Positions 1-12,469 are shown, counted from the first letter of the stretch. The stretch is 64,000 nt of DNA from Laccaria trichodermophora (GCA_018417955.1 JACTVC010000010.1:1376763-1440762), one strand, 5' to 3'. Notes: generated from the letters alone by a model not told the origin. Numbers and translations: made by a program.

Positions 1-1900
1 GAAGACGCTGCGTCGCTCAACCTGGCGGATAAACGTTCCGTCATCCGAGACATGAGGGTTGGCTGTGCGGGGGTGGGAGGTGGGGATCCGGAAGGCATTT
101 GTCTTGTAGTCGAGATTCTGGAGGCTAGTGGCTCTGTAGGCCGTTCAAGGGCGAAAGACGATGGCGCGGTCGTTGAAGGCAATGCTGCAGCCACTGGCCA
201 TGGTAACAGAGCACTAGGGGTTGCCTCCGACGATGGCATAGGGAGGGGTAGTACAGTCGTATTTCCCTGTAAAAGGACAGGGCTGAAGGTATTTCCTGAT
301 GGTGACCACATGAAGGCAACGTTCGCGCCAAAGGGCAGCGGGGCGTTATGCGGTAATCCTACAAAGGCAGGTCCACTGGGTAATACGGGCAACGGAGGGA
401 TCTGCATGGTTGTAATCGAGTCCATATTCAGAACAGCAGCAGAGTCGAGTTTATTCTGATTTTCCCAGGGGCCCATCAGGATTGAGTTACACAAGTGACG
501 GAGAGGACGGGGTTCTGGGGACCTAGATCGACGGTAAGGGGCACGTTCATGATAGCGAGGAGAAGGAGTCCGCTGGTATCGTCTTCTGGAGTATTTGGGA
601 CACACAGGTGATCGTCATCGCGGAGGGGGTGAAGATCTTCTGTTGACGCGATAGCGGTCTGTTGAGGGAGATCGTTGCTGGACGTCCCGAGACTTGTGAC
701 GTCCTTTGGTGTCCCTACCCAGGGAGGATGAACTGGTCATAGGTTCTGGGATTGAGGAAGGCCTTTGCTCTTCGGCATCCGCCGTGGGGTCTGGCCATCG
801 GAGGGAAGAACGAGCAAGGGCTCCAACATAGTCTTCGTAATCTGTGAAGGCGACCAGTAATTCCCTGTCATTTTCTCTTCTGTGATGCATGTAGGTCCTC
901 ATTTGACGAGCTTGGTCCACTGACTCCATTTCGAACCAAAAGCTCTGATTGCGGCCGGAGTTGGCTCTGAAAATCTGTCTGACCGTAAGATGAAGGCGAG
1001 CGGCGATTGATGTTATCAGACTTTGGGTGGTCGAGAATCCTTCCGAGGAAGGTAGCCCATATAACATCAGAAATGCGGAAGCGAACTCGAAAGGGTCCGT
1101 TACGGGAGCCTCTTCCGTCCTGATCTCCGAATCCACAGTGAAGGTGAGGGGAGGGATCTGCGGACCCATAGCTTCGTGAATAGAATCTTCATCCCCCAAT
1201 GAGATCTCATCTTCATTCCACGTACGATTCGTTACTGGGACAGGCAAGGGAGGGGGAATTCGAGTGGGCTCAGACAAGTTGACTCTTGGTTCTACGGTTG
1301 CACCTAAGGCAGCGGGCTCAGTTCCGACAGATGGAGTGACAAGGGGTGATTCGACGATTTGGGCTGGATGCGGAGCTCTAGCTTCAACAACCTGAGCAGC
1401 GGGCGTGGGGATCGCGCTCTCAGTTGTTACCTTCGAGGTCGTTGCTTTATTTTGAACTGATTGTCTTAAGAAGTCCAGGTTGGGATAGTAGTCGTCGTCG
1501 CTGTCACTGTCATCGTCAGGTGGAGGTCGCGGGGTTTCATTCAAACGTGGGAGGTCTTCCGGTCTGGGAACGGGAGCTACTTTGCCTACATCAGATGATT
1601 GCGGCTCCTGAGTTTTGTAGATCCAGAAGGGCTGTGGACGTCGAGTCTTGGTCATGTCCTTATATATTCCCTTCGGACAGGGTATACCAAAGACGTCCGG
1701 ATTTGATACGCATCCTTGCGGCGCTCGAGGCGGGTGAAGAAAGAAGAGGTGTCGATGCTTGTCTCTGTCGTACATGGAATGAGAACGGTGATCGGGAACA
1801 AACTTGGCGCCCACTTCGCGGAAGGTCCCTTCAGGCTGGTGATTTTCTACCCATTTGACCCACCTTTTCCATTCATGCGGAGGAGCACCTGGTCGGCTTA
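1..1900 (-). pseudogene. RS- and proline-rich accessory protein, interrupted
   Basis: One reading frame runs from position 1900 to the window edge, broken only by TGA at 615-617. The N-terminal side reads HEWKRWVKWVENHQPEG then EVGAKFVPDHRSH; an acidic DDDSDSDDDYY patch follows near 1500. A compact part (PFEFASAFLMLYGLPS to YEDYVGALARSS) resembles a small folded domain with a basic, RNA-binding-like surface. The C-terminal side is arginine/serine rich on both sides of the TGA (RRSSPPPR, then RSPVCPKYSRRRY), then proline rich. The stop therefore lies inside an Arg-rich stretch where CGA is the natural codon. The 5' end stops at the palindrome that begins at 1901, so the gene is split by an insertion as well as by the stop. 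I know this style of protein only as an uncharacterised accessory product in agaricomycete transposon-rich regions; no function is assigned. The frame is clear, the role is not. Confidence 0.6.
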
Positions 1901-3066
1901 CAAGGTTTACTGATAGACTACAAAAGTCAGACTTAGACTACAAAAGTTTGTAGTGTGCGCTTTTTCATTAGAAAAGTTTATAGTGTCTGCTTTTTTAGAC
2001 TACAAAAGTTTGTAGTGTGTGCCTTTTCATTAGAAAAGTTTGTAGTGTCTGCTTTTTGAGGCTACAAAAGTTTGTAGTTGACATATAGTTTATAGTGTCC
2101 TTGACTCTGTATAGGTTATGGGGATGAGGTTAAAGGATTGACATGATTTTACATATTGCCATTGCTGCAGCATTTACTTTTGACATCATGTACAAGTTGT
2201 CTTTCACATCAAGAAAGGCTATTCTATGCCTTCATATTGATAGCTACTGTCCTATCTCAAATCATACTTGTAGGTTTATGGGGAACTGGCTAAAGGATTC
2301 ACATGACTTTACATATTGATTGCTATTGCCACATCATCAGCTTTTCACATCATACCCAAGTTGGCTTTCAAGCCAGAAAAAGCCATTCATAGTAATATCT
2401 ACTGTTCTGTCTCAATACATTGTCAACTTACATCATGACCTGACTTAAGGATACTTCCAGGGACCACTCAGCTCATCCTATTGCCCTCAAAGAGCTGATA
2501 TCAAAGTTGACTATGTTTGGGACAGGCAAGTAGCTATCAATGTGAAAGCAGACCAACCAGCAACTATCAATGTGAAATCAGAGAATAGCCTGTCCTGATG
2601 TGAAAGGCAACTTGGGTATGATGTCAAAAACTAATCATTTGGCAGTAGCAATATGTAAAGCAATTTAATCCTTCAAACCATATCTACATGGACCTAGAAC
2701 CATGATTTGAGATAGGACAGTAGCTATCAATATGAAGGCATAGAATAGCCTTTCTTGATGTGAAAGACAACTTGTACATGATGTCAAAAGTAAATGCTGC
2801 AGCAATGGCAATATGTAAAATCATGTCAATCCTTTAACCTCATCCCCATAACCTATACAGAGTCAAGGACACTATAAACTATATGTCAACTACAAACTTT
2901 TGTAGCCTCAAAAAGCAGACACTACAAACTTTTCTAATGAAAAGGCACACACTACAAACTTTTGTAGTCTAAAAAAGCAGACACTATAAACTTTTCTAAT
3001 GAAAAAGCGCACACTACAAACTTTTGTAGTCTAAGTCTGACTTTTGTAGTCTATCAGTAAACCTTG
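1901..3066. mobile_element. Fold-back element: 365-base inverted repeat, apparently perfect
   Basis: Bases 1901-2265 and 2702-3066 are reverse complements with no indel: coordinates sum to 4967 along the arms, and every stretch I compared matched. The outer ends carry tandem pieces of GACTACAAAAGT / TTAGAAAAGTTTGTAGTG type. The 436-base centre holds looser inverted copies of the same sub-unit, marked by TTTACATATTG and ATCATACCCAAGTTG. No coding potential is visible. The element abuts the broken gene at 1-1900. Confidence 0.8.
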
Positions 3067-3096
3067 TAGCCTATGTCCGACTTTTTTGTAGTCTAT
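3067..3096 (+). repeat. GTAGTCTATCAGTAAAC direct repeats
   Basis: Spaced direct copies of TAGTCTATCAGTAAAC lie between the palindrome and the next element, with related copies at 16645-16700 and the start of one at 33033. They probably mark the edge of the TAATGAAA element family. Confidence 0.5.
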
Positions 3097-4540
3097 CAGT
3101 AAACTTGGTAGTCTATATCTGACTCTTGTAGTCTGTCAGTGTTAATTGCTCTTTTAGGGAATGCACCTTCCTTTTTTGGTCAATTTTCCCACAATATGAT
3201 ATTTGTTGCCCTTTCATTTAGCTTTCTAAATGTGTTGGAATCATGTTATTTGGTTTTGTTTTCATGGAGAAAAATGCAAAAAACAAAAAAAAAACACAAC
3301 ACTTTTGGAATTCCTTTACCTCATATCTCCACGGCAGGAGCACTTCAGAACATAATTCAACCAGATTCGGGAAGCTACAGTGCAGGGGTACAACTTTCGT
3401 TTTTTGACTATTTTTGGTAATTGGTCATGTGACCACCCTCCCAACAACCCTTGTGATACATATCATCATTATTATATGGTTTTCGGTAATGAAAGTGCCA
3501 AAGGGCCTAATGAAATATCCTAATGAAAAATCTAAGAAATAGTAATGAAAGTGCCAGGGAGCCTAATGAGAAGTAATGAAATTGTCAAGGTGCTCCCTAA
3601 TGAGAAATATAAAAAATCATAATGAAAATGTCAAGGAGCATAATGAAATATCCTAATGAAATTTCAATGAAATGGTAATGAAAGGGTCAAACTGCACAAT
3701 GAAATATTCTAATGAAAGCACTAAGGAGCTTAATGAAATATCCTAATGAAAATTCTAAGAAATGGTAATGAAAAAGTGAAGGAGACTAATGAAATATCCT
3801 AATGAAAAGTCTAAGAAATGGTAATGAAAGGGCCAAATATTCTAATGAAATATCCTAATGAAAGCACCAAGGAGCCTAATGAAATATTCTAATGAAAATT
3901 CTAACAAATGGTAATGAAAAGCAAAGGAGCCTAATGAAATATCCTAATGAAAATTCTAAGAAATGGTAATGAAAAAGCAAAGGAGACTAATGAAATATCC
4001 TAATGAAAAGTCTAAGAAATGATAATGAAAGGGCCAAATATTCTAATGAAATATCCTAATGAAAGCGCCAAGGAGCCTAATGAAATATCCTAATGAAAAT
4101 TCTAAGAAATGGTAATGAAAAAGCAAAGGAGCCTAATGAAATATCCTAATGAAAATTCTATGAAATGGTAATGAAAAAGCGCAGGAACCTAATGAAATAT
4201 CCCAATGAAAATTCTAAGAAATGGTAATGAAAGTGCCAAGGAGCCTAATGAAATATCCTAATGAAAATTCTATGAAATGGTAATGAAAAAGCGAAGGAGC
4301 CTAATGAAATATCCTAATGAAAAGTCTCAGAAATGATAATGAAAGGGCCAAAGAGCCTAATGAAATATCCCCATGATATCTCATTATCCTTGCCTATAAC
4401 TTATGAAAGATTCCAGTGATAAATTGAATGAAATAGATGGGCAATCCTAATGAGATGCCTTTCATAAAACCTGTCGCATTATACACAATGGCTCTTGGAC
4501 AGTTGTCATAGATTAATCATAAAAGTGGTAGCCACCAGTC
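3097..4540 (+). mobile_element. TAATGAAA minisatellite element, copy 1
   Basis: Near-identical to 33033-34384; both run from CAGTAAACTTGGTAG to AGTGGTAGCCAC. Inside are a ~350-base unique head (poly-A-rich; open frames here are not convincing), a ~56-base tandem array, and a ~170-base tail with TGGCTCTTGGACAGTTG. The 3' end can form a small hairpin (GTGG/CCAC) followed by CTAA or CTAG, as at Helitron 3' ends, but no Helitron protein or clear 5' TC end is visible. The element is non-autonomous; its class is undecided. Confidence 0.65.
3480..4370 (+). repeat. ~56-base tandem repeat (CTAATGAAATATC unit)
   Basis: The unit is roughly CCTAATGAAATATCC, TAATGAAAATTCTAAG, AAATGGTAATGAAA, then a variable AAGCAAAGGAG spacer, repeated more than ten times with scattered changes. 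The copy at 33420-34215 is about 90 bases shorter, so repeat number differs between the two element copies. Frequent TAA/TAG in all frames rules out coding. Confidence 0.85.
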
Positions 4541-4959
4541 TAACAGAGCCAGTAGCAATCACTTTGTCTACTTCAGGCAAGATTGTTTTATTACTGACTA
4601 CATCATGTGCATTGAACATAGATGAGTCAATGACCCTGACCGCTACTCTCCAAGTGATGGGTACCTTACATGAAACTGGAACTTCACTTGAATTTCATTT
4701 TCCTTCCACTCAAAATGGACCTCTTGAGTTTCGATAACCCAATGACCGAGGACAGAAACTAATGCTAAAAGGGGGAGAGTACATCCAAAGCTACAGCCTA
4801 TGCAATACGGAATTGAAGACTGGGACGATGCTCCAATCTCACGGGGGGCTTTGTAACAGTGTGATAGTGTACACTGCTGATATGCTTTGCACAGGGATGA
4901 ACGTGAAAGTGCGAACACGCAAACAAGGATCAAGTGCATCAGGGGAAAACCCTTAACAC
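4541..4959. other. No gene seen; short open frames only
   Basis: Small frames on both strands (for example 4643-4966 minus) have no recognisable domain, Kozak context or conserved composition. A (CA)n-like tract begins near 4965. Confidence 0.4.
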
Positions 4960-5460
4960 CTAACACTCACTCACACATACACACACACTATCACAATCTC
5001 GGTGCAAGAGTTCGAGGGCCTTTGGTATTAAGAAATACCTCTTTTGTCTTCTTAGGTTAAGTCTCAATAGTTTTCATAATAAAACAGGGTTTTATTATTG
5101 GGTGTGGTATTAGAATAGTTCAATAGAACAAAGTATGTTTTTCAGGGAACCTGGTTTCTCAAATGTAAAGTTCTTGAATCACAGTTTCATTAATTGACAC
5201 GAAACACAAATTTATCGGACTTTTATAACTCCCTTGAGCTTTTATTATGTCACTACGCTCCAAAACAAATTGTACGAGTATGCTGCCTCGTCTAAATGAT
5301 ACTGTGCTTAAAAACCTCTTATTCAAGTCTCCAAGTAAGTTGACTCCCAAGCACACTGGCTTCATTCACACTGTACTTTTCTGACCATGAAGAAAACTCC
5401 TTTAATTGATTACAACTGTCCACCTCCTAAGTCTCTACTTGGAGTGCAACTAGCTGGTCA
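4960..5460 (-). repeat. LTR-like or 5'-leader repeat, diverged copy of 18950-19580
   Basis: Read on the minus strand, this shares ordered islands with 18950-19580: TGACCAGCT, AATCAAT-AAAGGAGT-TTTCTTC, CCAGTGTG, CTCAAGGGAGTTA-AAAAGTC, and a terminal (GT)n followed by GTGTT-AGG. The order and spacing argue for common descent, not chance. At the other locus the repeat lies just upstream of a transposon gene, so it may be a solo LTR or a captured promoter/leader. Confidence 0.45.
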
Positions 5461-6022
5461 ACGGGGGACGATTTCCTGCTGTTTGACCTGCCAGTGCGCC
5501 CTTTTTATACTCCAAAACTCCTATCTACGCTTTTACATGTGTTTTTCTACAGTTTTATATTGGCCCGAATTACAAATGGCTTATACTGAATGTATGGTAT
5601 ATTTTGTAGTCTGTTTCTAGTGGGACACTATAGTTTTGTAGTGTTGCCTCTTTCATTTTCAAGCGCATCAATATTTGATGTGTGCGCGGAGTTTAGCCGG
5701 TGTGCTATTCTTAGCTTGGCGTGATTCCACATGTTTCTTTTCTATGGCCCGGTGTACCGGTTTGACAGTTGGCATCAATAATGATTAATGTTTCCTGATG
5801 CCTTGATGCGCATGCATACACGTTGCCATTAGCCTTCGGTTTCCCATTATTTCCGGGTTTTTAATTAAAATGCCTTGTCTTGGCTCTGTCTGTCCATTAT
5901 GGAGGTCGGAAGACACTCCAAAGATGTTTTCAAATGTCTCTAGGATGGATTACATAATGTAGCTCCAGGTGTGCACTTTATGCGTATTGGACATTGCGAC
6001 GCATTGCTCTTTGATGTGAGGA
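5461..6022. other. No gene seen
   Basis: Mixed-composition sequence with short chance frames; nothing structured was found apart from the approach to the element at 6023. Confidence 0.4.
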
Positions 6023-6299
6023 CTTTACACTCCTCCACATATTCCGGTTGGACTCCGGATGGACTCCGGCGGACTCCAGATGGATTATTGCTGTTCATCC
6101 AGATTTTTTCTTTGGTGGCAACCCAGCCAAATGTTAGTCTAGAATCCAGCTGGACTCCTGCTGGACTCCAGGTCCACCATCTGGACTGCATGGACTCCAC
6201 CTCATAACACAGTCAACGAGCCAGACTCCATATGGAGTCCAGCAGGAGTTTATAATTTCTGTTTATTTATTATTGTTATTATTATTAGACAAGGAAAAA

Positions 6300-6380
6300 A
6301 GAATGCCATGACCAGGAATTGAACACTCAATCACTTGGACAGCATTTACCACTGCAATAAACCACTACACTACGAAGGCT
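6300..6380 (-). repeat. tRNA-derived (SINE head-like) segment
   Basis: The minus strand begins GCCTTCGTAGTGTAGTGG (A-box and D-loop like) and after ~45 bases has GTGTTCAATTCCTGG (B-box like), then a T-rich run (TTCTTTTTTCC) like a Pol III terminator. The acceptor stem does not pair well, so this is not a functional tRNA gene; it looks like a decayed tRNA or SINE head carried inside element C1. Confidence 0.5.
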
Positions 6381-6654
6381 TTATTAGCTGCACAATATTC
6401 ACACATCATATACCCTCGCTCCCGGCACGTTCCGAAGGCTGGCCAAACATGTTGGCTTTGTTGCCACGTCCTTGTCTTTCGTCTTCCCACCACCACCTTC
6501 CCACATCTAACCTCGTTCGACACACCCAACCACCCCACGTCGTTCAAACCGACCTCACGACAACGGCAACCCCACGACAACGGCAACCCCACGCAACAAC
6601 ACCCCACCAATGCCAACGACGGCCCACTACCACCACCAAGGCCGACGACACGAT

Positions 6655-7060
6655 GACGTGTCAACAACGCGCGAGGACGACGACACGCGACAACGACGAC
6701 ACGCAACAACGATGACACGCGACAACGACGACGACATGCGACGACAACGACGACATGCGACGACGACACGCGACAACGACCACGACCACGACGACAGCAC
6801 ACAACCACGACGACAGCGACGGCACGCGACAACGACGACACGCGACGACCACCACCACGACGGCACGCAACGACGACGACAGCGACGGCACGCGACAACG
6901 ACGACACGCGACACCGACCACGACACGCGACAACGACACGCGACAACGATGACGTGCGACAACGACACGCGACAACGATGACACGCGACAACGACAACGA
7001 CAACGGCACGCAACGACGACGACAGCGACAGCGACGACACACGACAACGACGAACGGCCG
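6655..7060 (+). repeat. CGACAACGACACG minisatellite
   Basis: Irregular 12-16-base units of the type CGCGACAACGACGACA. The tract is strongly biased to A, C and G on this strand. Both strands give long Arg/Thr/Val/Cys-rich open frames because the units lack stops; these are not taken as genes. Confidence 0.85.
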
Positions 7061-7117
7061 CCCTGGGATGACAACACAACGCCCACGCAGGATGCGACGA
7101 GGGCCAAGTATGACCAC

Positions 7118-7485
7118 TCCTCCCCCTTCATTACTCCCCACCCCCTCCCATATTGCTCACCACTCCCTCCCCCTTCCATTCCTCTCTCCCCCCTCCACTC
7201 CTCTCTCTCCCCCCTCCCTCGCTTCCACTCTCCCTCCATTCCACCCTCCCTTCCACTCTCCCTCCATTCCACCCTCCCTTTTCCCTTTCCCTTCCCCTCC
7301 ATTCCTCTCTCCCTTCTCCCATTCCCTCCCCCCTCCATTCCTCTCTCCCTTCTCCCATTCCCTTCCCCTCCATTCCTCTCTCCCTTCTCCCATTCCCTCC
7401 CCCCTCCATTCCTCTCTCCCATTCCCTCCCCCCTCCCTTCCTGATCACCACTCCCTCCCCCCCACTCCTTCCCCCCTCTCTGTAA
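7118..7485 (+). repeat. C/T-rich (polypyrimidine) tract
   Basis: Almost pure pyrimidine on this strand with recurring CCTCCATTCCTCTCTCCC units and a few A residues. It is the mirror of the G/A tract in the inverted relative at 21940-22290. Confidence 0.9.
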
Positions 7486-7822
7486 CATAGAATGTATTAT
7501 ATTTAACTTATTTAGTTACTAATATACTTCAATTTTCTTTCTATATAGTTATGTATACAGTTATCAATACAACATCTGTTCACCTATGAATTTTGTATGA
7601 AATTTTGAGGTGGCAGAAGGTCTGACTTGTCAAAATTCCACAACATTCTTTGAGAGAGTCCAGACAGAGTCCATGCAGACTCCATCTGGACTCCAGCTTG
7701 ATGACCCAAAAATATACATTTGGTTCTATTTGAGGTAGACTCCACCTGGACTAAATGGAGTCCAGATGGAGTCCAGTGGAGTCCAGGTGGAGTCCGACCG
7801 GAGTATGTGGGGGAGTGTAAAG

Positions 7823-8333
7823 TACACTTTGATGCGTACATGGGAATTGCTGTACTTGACTCTTTACATGGCCGCAAGCCGTGCTTGGTCTTTGTACGTA
7901 TACTATCTTCACATAGTATAGTCTTTCTAGTGGTAGAACATTATTTCATAATGCCCACAGGTAGTTTATCCTTCAAAGTCTTGGTAGTTTTATCGCAAGA
8001 TAAAAGACTGAGTTTTTCCATATAAAATCCATGACTTGTTTCTAAACCCTTGGTAGTAATGCAATCTTGTCTCTGCGTTGGGTGGTTTACTCTAGAGTCT
8101 CTTTGTACTCTATTTCATGGTGGGTGAATCTTAGATAGGCTCCAAGTATAATGTCACAGCACATACTGCTGCCAGCTCCAAGGCCTTTGTCCTATGTTCA
8201 GACTCGACACATGTGCACTTTTAGTCTACTGAACCAGGTATGTTCAAAGACTCTCTATCATTGCAAACTGTACATAGTGTAGTTACAGAGAAGACCTTTT
8301 AACAGTAAAATCGCGAAAATCGGATTTTATACA
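7823..8333. other. No gene seen
   Basis: Ordinary AT-balanced sequence between elements C1 and A, with no domain-bearing frame and no repeat that I could match elsewhere. Confidence 0.4.
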
Positions 8334-10325
8334 CACTTCAGTCACCCACCTTGAACAAGCTATTAGCCTTGAAACATATAGGTATATATCCAGGCTAATA
8401 GGTTGTTCAGCCATTTATTTTTCTTGCCTTGGGAGAAAATATAATATTGGATTGGGTAGAAAATGTTTGACCTCTAATATTGTGACCAGAAATGTTTGGG
8501 TGGTTATATTGTGGTTAAAAATATCCTAGCCATATCAAAGTGGTCAGAAATGTTTGAAGTGTGTCAGACTGCTAAGAAATTTTTGAGCCAAGTCAAACTG
8601 ACCAGAAATGTTTGAGGTGTGCCAGAGTGGCTAGAAATGTTTCAGTGGTGTGACATCGCTTGGATATGTTCTAAGCATGTCACACTGCTAAAAAATCTTT
8701 TAGCCTTGTCACATGGCTCAAACATATCCAACCAGTGTCATGGGGTATCTGGGGTCCCAATTTCAAGAAAAAAACTTGGTTTTTCTGGTGCAGTTTTCTC
8801 ATCATTTTGTACATTGCTTTTTTTTTCCCCTCAAAACTCATCTAAGTTTGTTCTCACCAATACCCTGCTTCTATCTGTCATTTTCACCACTTTAAGTCTG
8901 TTTTCACCAACATCCCACTTCTCTCTGTCATGTTCACACCACTCAGAGGTTCTTTTCACCAACACCCCACTTCTCTCTGTCATGTTCACCACTCTAAATC
9001 TGTTTTCACCAACACCCCACTTCTCTCTGTCATGTTCACCACTCTAAGTCTGTTTTCACCAACACCCCACTTCTCTCTGTCATGTTCACCACTCTAAGTC
9101 TGTTTTCACCAATACCCCACTTCTCTCTGTCATGTTCACCACTTTAAGTCTGTTTTCACTAACATCCCACTTCTCAACTAAACCAAGTTAGCATCCTCCA
9201 GCAGCTTTCCCCCATTGTTTTCACCAACACCCCCCTTCTATCTGCCATGTTCACCATTTGAAACTTAACCAAGTTAGCATCCCTCAGCAGCCTTCTCCTA
9301 TTGTTTTCATCAACAGCCCCCTTCTATCTGCCATGTTCACCATTCAAAACTCAACCAAGTCAGCATCCCTCAGCAGCTTTTCCCCATTGTTTTCACCAAC
9401 ACCCCCTTCTATCTGCCATGTTCACCATTTAAAATACAACCAAGTTAGCATCCCTTAGCAGCTTTCCCTTATTGTTTTCACCAACACCCCCCTTCTATCA
9501 GCCATGTTCACCATTTGAAACTCAACCAAGTTAGCATCACCCAGCAGCTTTCCCCCACTATTTTCACCAACACCCTTTATCTACTGTGTTCATCATTAAA
9601 AAAAAACTCAAACCTTTCTTAACCTGTCAAAACTATCCAAATATTCATAAAGATTTCTTAGTTTGCAAAACCATTTCTTGCTTCCAAATATTTATTTAAA
9701 AGAATTCTTCACAAGCTAAACATTTCTAAATACAACAAGAAATTTCTCACAAAGATTTCTTGTTAATACAAACATTTTGAAGAAGATTTCTTATCCAGTC
9801 AAAGATCTTTGAACTTGTAAACATTTCCAAGTACAATAAGAAATATTTCATGAAGATTTCTTGCCAGTACAAACATTTTAAAGAAGTCTTCTTATCCAGT
9901 CAAAGATCTTTGAACTTGTAAACATTTCCAAGTACAATGAGAAATATTTCATGAAGATTTCTTGCCAGTACAAACATTTTGAAGAAGACTTCTTATCCAG
10001 TCAAAGATATTTGAACTTGTAAACATTTCCAAGTACAATAAGAAATATTTTATGAAGATTTCTTGCCAGTACAAACATTTTAAAGAAGTCTTCTTATCCA
10101 GTCAAAGATCTTTGAACTTGTCAACATTTTCCAATATGATAAGAAATATCTCACAAAGATTTCTTGTCAGTACAAAAAGATTTCTTATCCAGTCAAAGAT
10201 CTTTGAACTTGTAAACATTTCCAAATACAATAAGAAATGTTTCACAAACATTTCTTGTCAGTACAAACATTTTGAAGAAGATTTCTTATATCTTTCAACT
10301 ATATCTTGAACCAGGATATATCTTT
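8334..10325 (+). repeat. Element A left arm
   Basis: It contains the sub-terminal TGTCACACTGCT array (8520-8760), a TTTTCACCAACACCCCAC array (8890-9170), a TTAGCATCCCTCAGCAGC array (9180-9570) and a ~100-base repeat with CCAGTCAAAGATCTTTGAAC (9740-10250). It has about two more units of the last repeat than the right arm, which explains a ~200-base length difference. Open frames here are matched exactly in the other arm and look incidental. Confidence 0.75.
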
Positions 10326-10436
10326 CAATTATATCTTGAACCAGGATATATAACCACAATATATTTTTTGATTATAAAATTTATAAAAAAGAAAGGTAGA
10401 GTGTATTAAACATAACTACATACAATTACTCTACTA

Positions 10437-10800
10437 CATTGAATATTAATTACAGGGAGGTGGTAGGCATTGAGGGACAGGTGGTAAGCAGTGAGGGAGT
10501 AGTAGAGGGGGTGATAAGCAATGATGACAAGGATTGGGATTGGGGGGGAGTGGCAGTGGCAGTGGGGTTTGATGGGCAATGAGGGAAGGGGAAAGGGGTT
10601 ATGGGCAATGAGGGAGGGGGGAGGGGGTGGCAGGCAATCAGAGAGAGGGGGAGTGAATGCTGGGGGGTGAGGGAGAGGGGGAAGGAGTCAGCTTCAATAT
10701 TGAAGGGAGGAAGGAGGGGAGGGAGTAATGGGAGGGGGAGTGGTGAACAGTGAAGGAAGAGGTGGGGAGGAGTGGGGGGTGATGGAGGGGGAGCTCACCT
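10437..10800 (+). repeat. G/A-rich tract in element A
   Basis: Purine-rich on this strand, with GGGAGGGGGAGTGG and TGAGGGAGGGG motifs. It directly precedes the GTCGTT-type minisatellite, as in elements C2, D and E. Confidence 0.85.
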
Positions 10801-10859
10801 GAGCTCGTCGTTGCTCGTGTCTGTTCAGTTGCCTTAGTTCATAGACGTTTGTCCTCGTC

Positions 10860-11450
10860 TCGTTCTTCGGCGGTCATAGATGTTCGTGGGTGGTTGTGGT
10901 CGTTCATGGGCAATCGTGTTGGGCAGTCGTTGTCGTTGGCAGGCGGTCGTGGACGTTGGTGGATGGTGGTGAACGTTGGCAGGCGGTCGTTGTCTTTGGT
11001 AGGCGGTCGTTGTCATTGGTGGGCGATCATGGACGTTCGTGGGTGGTTGTGGTCATTCGTGGGCAGTTGTGGATGATCGTTGGCAGGCGGTCATGGACGT
11101 TGGTGGATGGTGGTGAACGTTGGCAGGCGGTCGTTGTCTTTGGTAGGCAGTCGTTGTCTTTGGTGGGCGATCGTGGACATTCGTGGGTGGTTGTGGACAT
11201 TCGTGGGCAGTTGTGGATGATCGTTGGCAGGCGGTCGTGGACGTTGGTGGACGGTGGTGAACGTTGGCAGGCGGTTGTTGTCTTTGGTAGGCAGTCGTTG
11301 TCATTGGTGGGCGATCGTGGACGTTGGTGGGCAGTCGTGGACAATCGTTGGTGGGCGGTCGTTGTCATTGGTGGGCGATCATGGATGTTGGTGGGTGCTC
11401 GTGGTCATTCATGGTTGTCCATGGGCATTCCTCTTTGTCCGTGGTCCACC
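10860..11450 (+). repeat. 144-base tandem repeat in element A
   Basis: GGCAGGCGGTCGTGGACG-type landmarks recur at 10938, 11082 and 11226, exactly 144 bases apart, with GTCGTTGTCTTTGGTAG sub-units inside. The period is divisible by three, so long frames stay open (10890-11621 plus), but their composition is pure repeat and I do not call a gene. Confidence 0.85.
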
Positions 11451-12469
11451 GCCCACGTCTTCATCTGTGGTCGTCCTCATTTGTTGGGCGGTCGTTGTGG
11501 TCCTCAAGGAAAAACAAATACGACGAACGACGACATCAGTCGTCATTTGTCGTTTCGTTTCTATGTCGCTAGCTACGACATGGCACCTGGTTGGTGTCAG
11601 CACGGAAAACAGAGGTGGTGACTGCTTACCGTTGGGCACCACCTCGTCACCATCGTCCTCGCAAAAGGACGTGGTGGGTGCTCTTCGCCCTTCGTCGAGT
11701 TGCTGGCCCGTCGTGTGGTCGTGAGCCCTCGTCAACACATGTTCGTGGCCATTCTCAATGGGCGTGGAGGGTGCATGCTCATGTCAAATGGTCGGTGGTA
11801 TTCCTGGGCCCTCGTGCGTTGTCTTTGATGGTGGATGGTCATGGTGGTTGTCGTCGGCGAAGTTGTAGTCTTGGACGTAGTTGTTTGATGAACGATTTGG
11901 CAAACATGATGTAGCCAAACAATACCACATCAAACCAATCCAGTGACACATATGACACCCATTTGGATATCCAAAAGGCCGTTGCAATACTAATAATAAT
12001 ACACCATGAATCATGTACATAATTGATTAAAGTTAGATAGAAGTTGATAGAGTACTATTGGAACCATTTTTATGAGGAGATATACCAGCAACAGAGAGCT
12101 CAGCCTCTGATACAACCTACCTGATATTGAAAAACATGTATGCCCTGTTCAGTTTGAATTGGATTGAATACAATCCTTAAAATTTCTCTCATGCCTCAAC
12201 TGTGAACTAGAACTGACCATGCCCAAACCCAAACTGGAACTCAGCTGGAACTGTAACCAAACTGTCTGTTCAGTTCTGCCAGTTCAGTTGAACTGATGGT
12301 TCAGAATTGAACTTTGGCATGACTAGGAGTAAGGTACCATAGGTTGTAGTATTTACAGCACTATGGAAGATCATTAACTGGAGGGTAGACATTGTGAATG
12401 AGATCATTGAAATATCTTAATTATCTGCACTTGTAGGTTGGAACTTCAACGTGGAAGTGAACCATAGCG

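Larger units (their letters stand above)
6023..7822. mobile_element. Non-autonomous TIR element C1 with GGACTCCA sub-repeats
   Basis: The ends are inverted: CTTTACACTCCTCCACATA at 6023 and the complement of CTTTACACTCCCCCACATA ending at 7822. Both continue into tandem GGACTCCATCT-type sub-repeats. The interior holds, in order, a tRNA-like segment, a CGACAACGACACG minisatellite and a C/T-rich tract. No transposase frame is present. An inverted, end-truncated relative lies at 21597-22890. I found no clear target duplication. Confidence 0.7.

Noticed and set aside
3480..4370. CRISPR-like array
   Set aside because: Direct repeats are contiguous, variable, and lack unique spacers; the organism is a eukaryote.
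6300..6380. Functional tRNA gene
   Set aside because: A- and B-box-like motifs are present but the acceptor and anticodon stems do not pair convincingly.
6365..7490. Arg/Val/Cys-rich and Gly/Glu-rich open frames up to 275 codons
   Set aside because: These come from the minisatellite and C/T-rich tract of element C1; no start context, and frames are open on both strands.
8619..9047. 142-codon open frame repeated exactly at 15475-15903
   Set aside because: It lies in the arms of element A over TTTTCACCAACACCCCAC repeats; identity reflects the inverted arms, not coding constraint.
10890..11621. Long open frame of 243 codons
   Set aside because: It is the translation of a 144-base tandem repeat lacking stops; both strands are open and composition follows the repeat.
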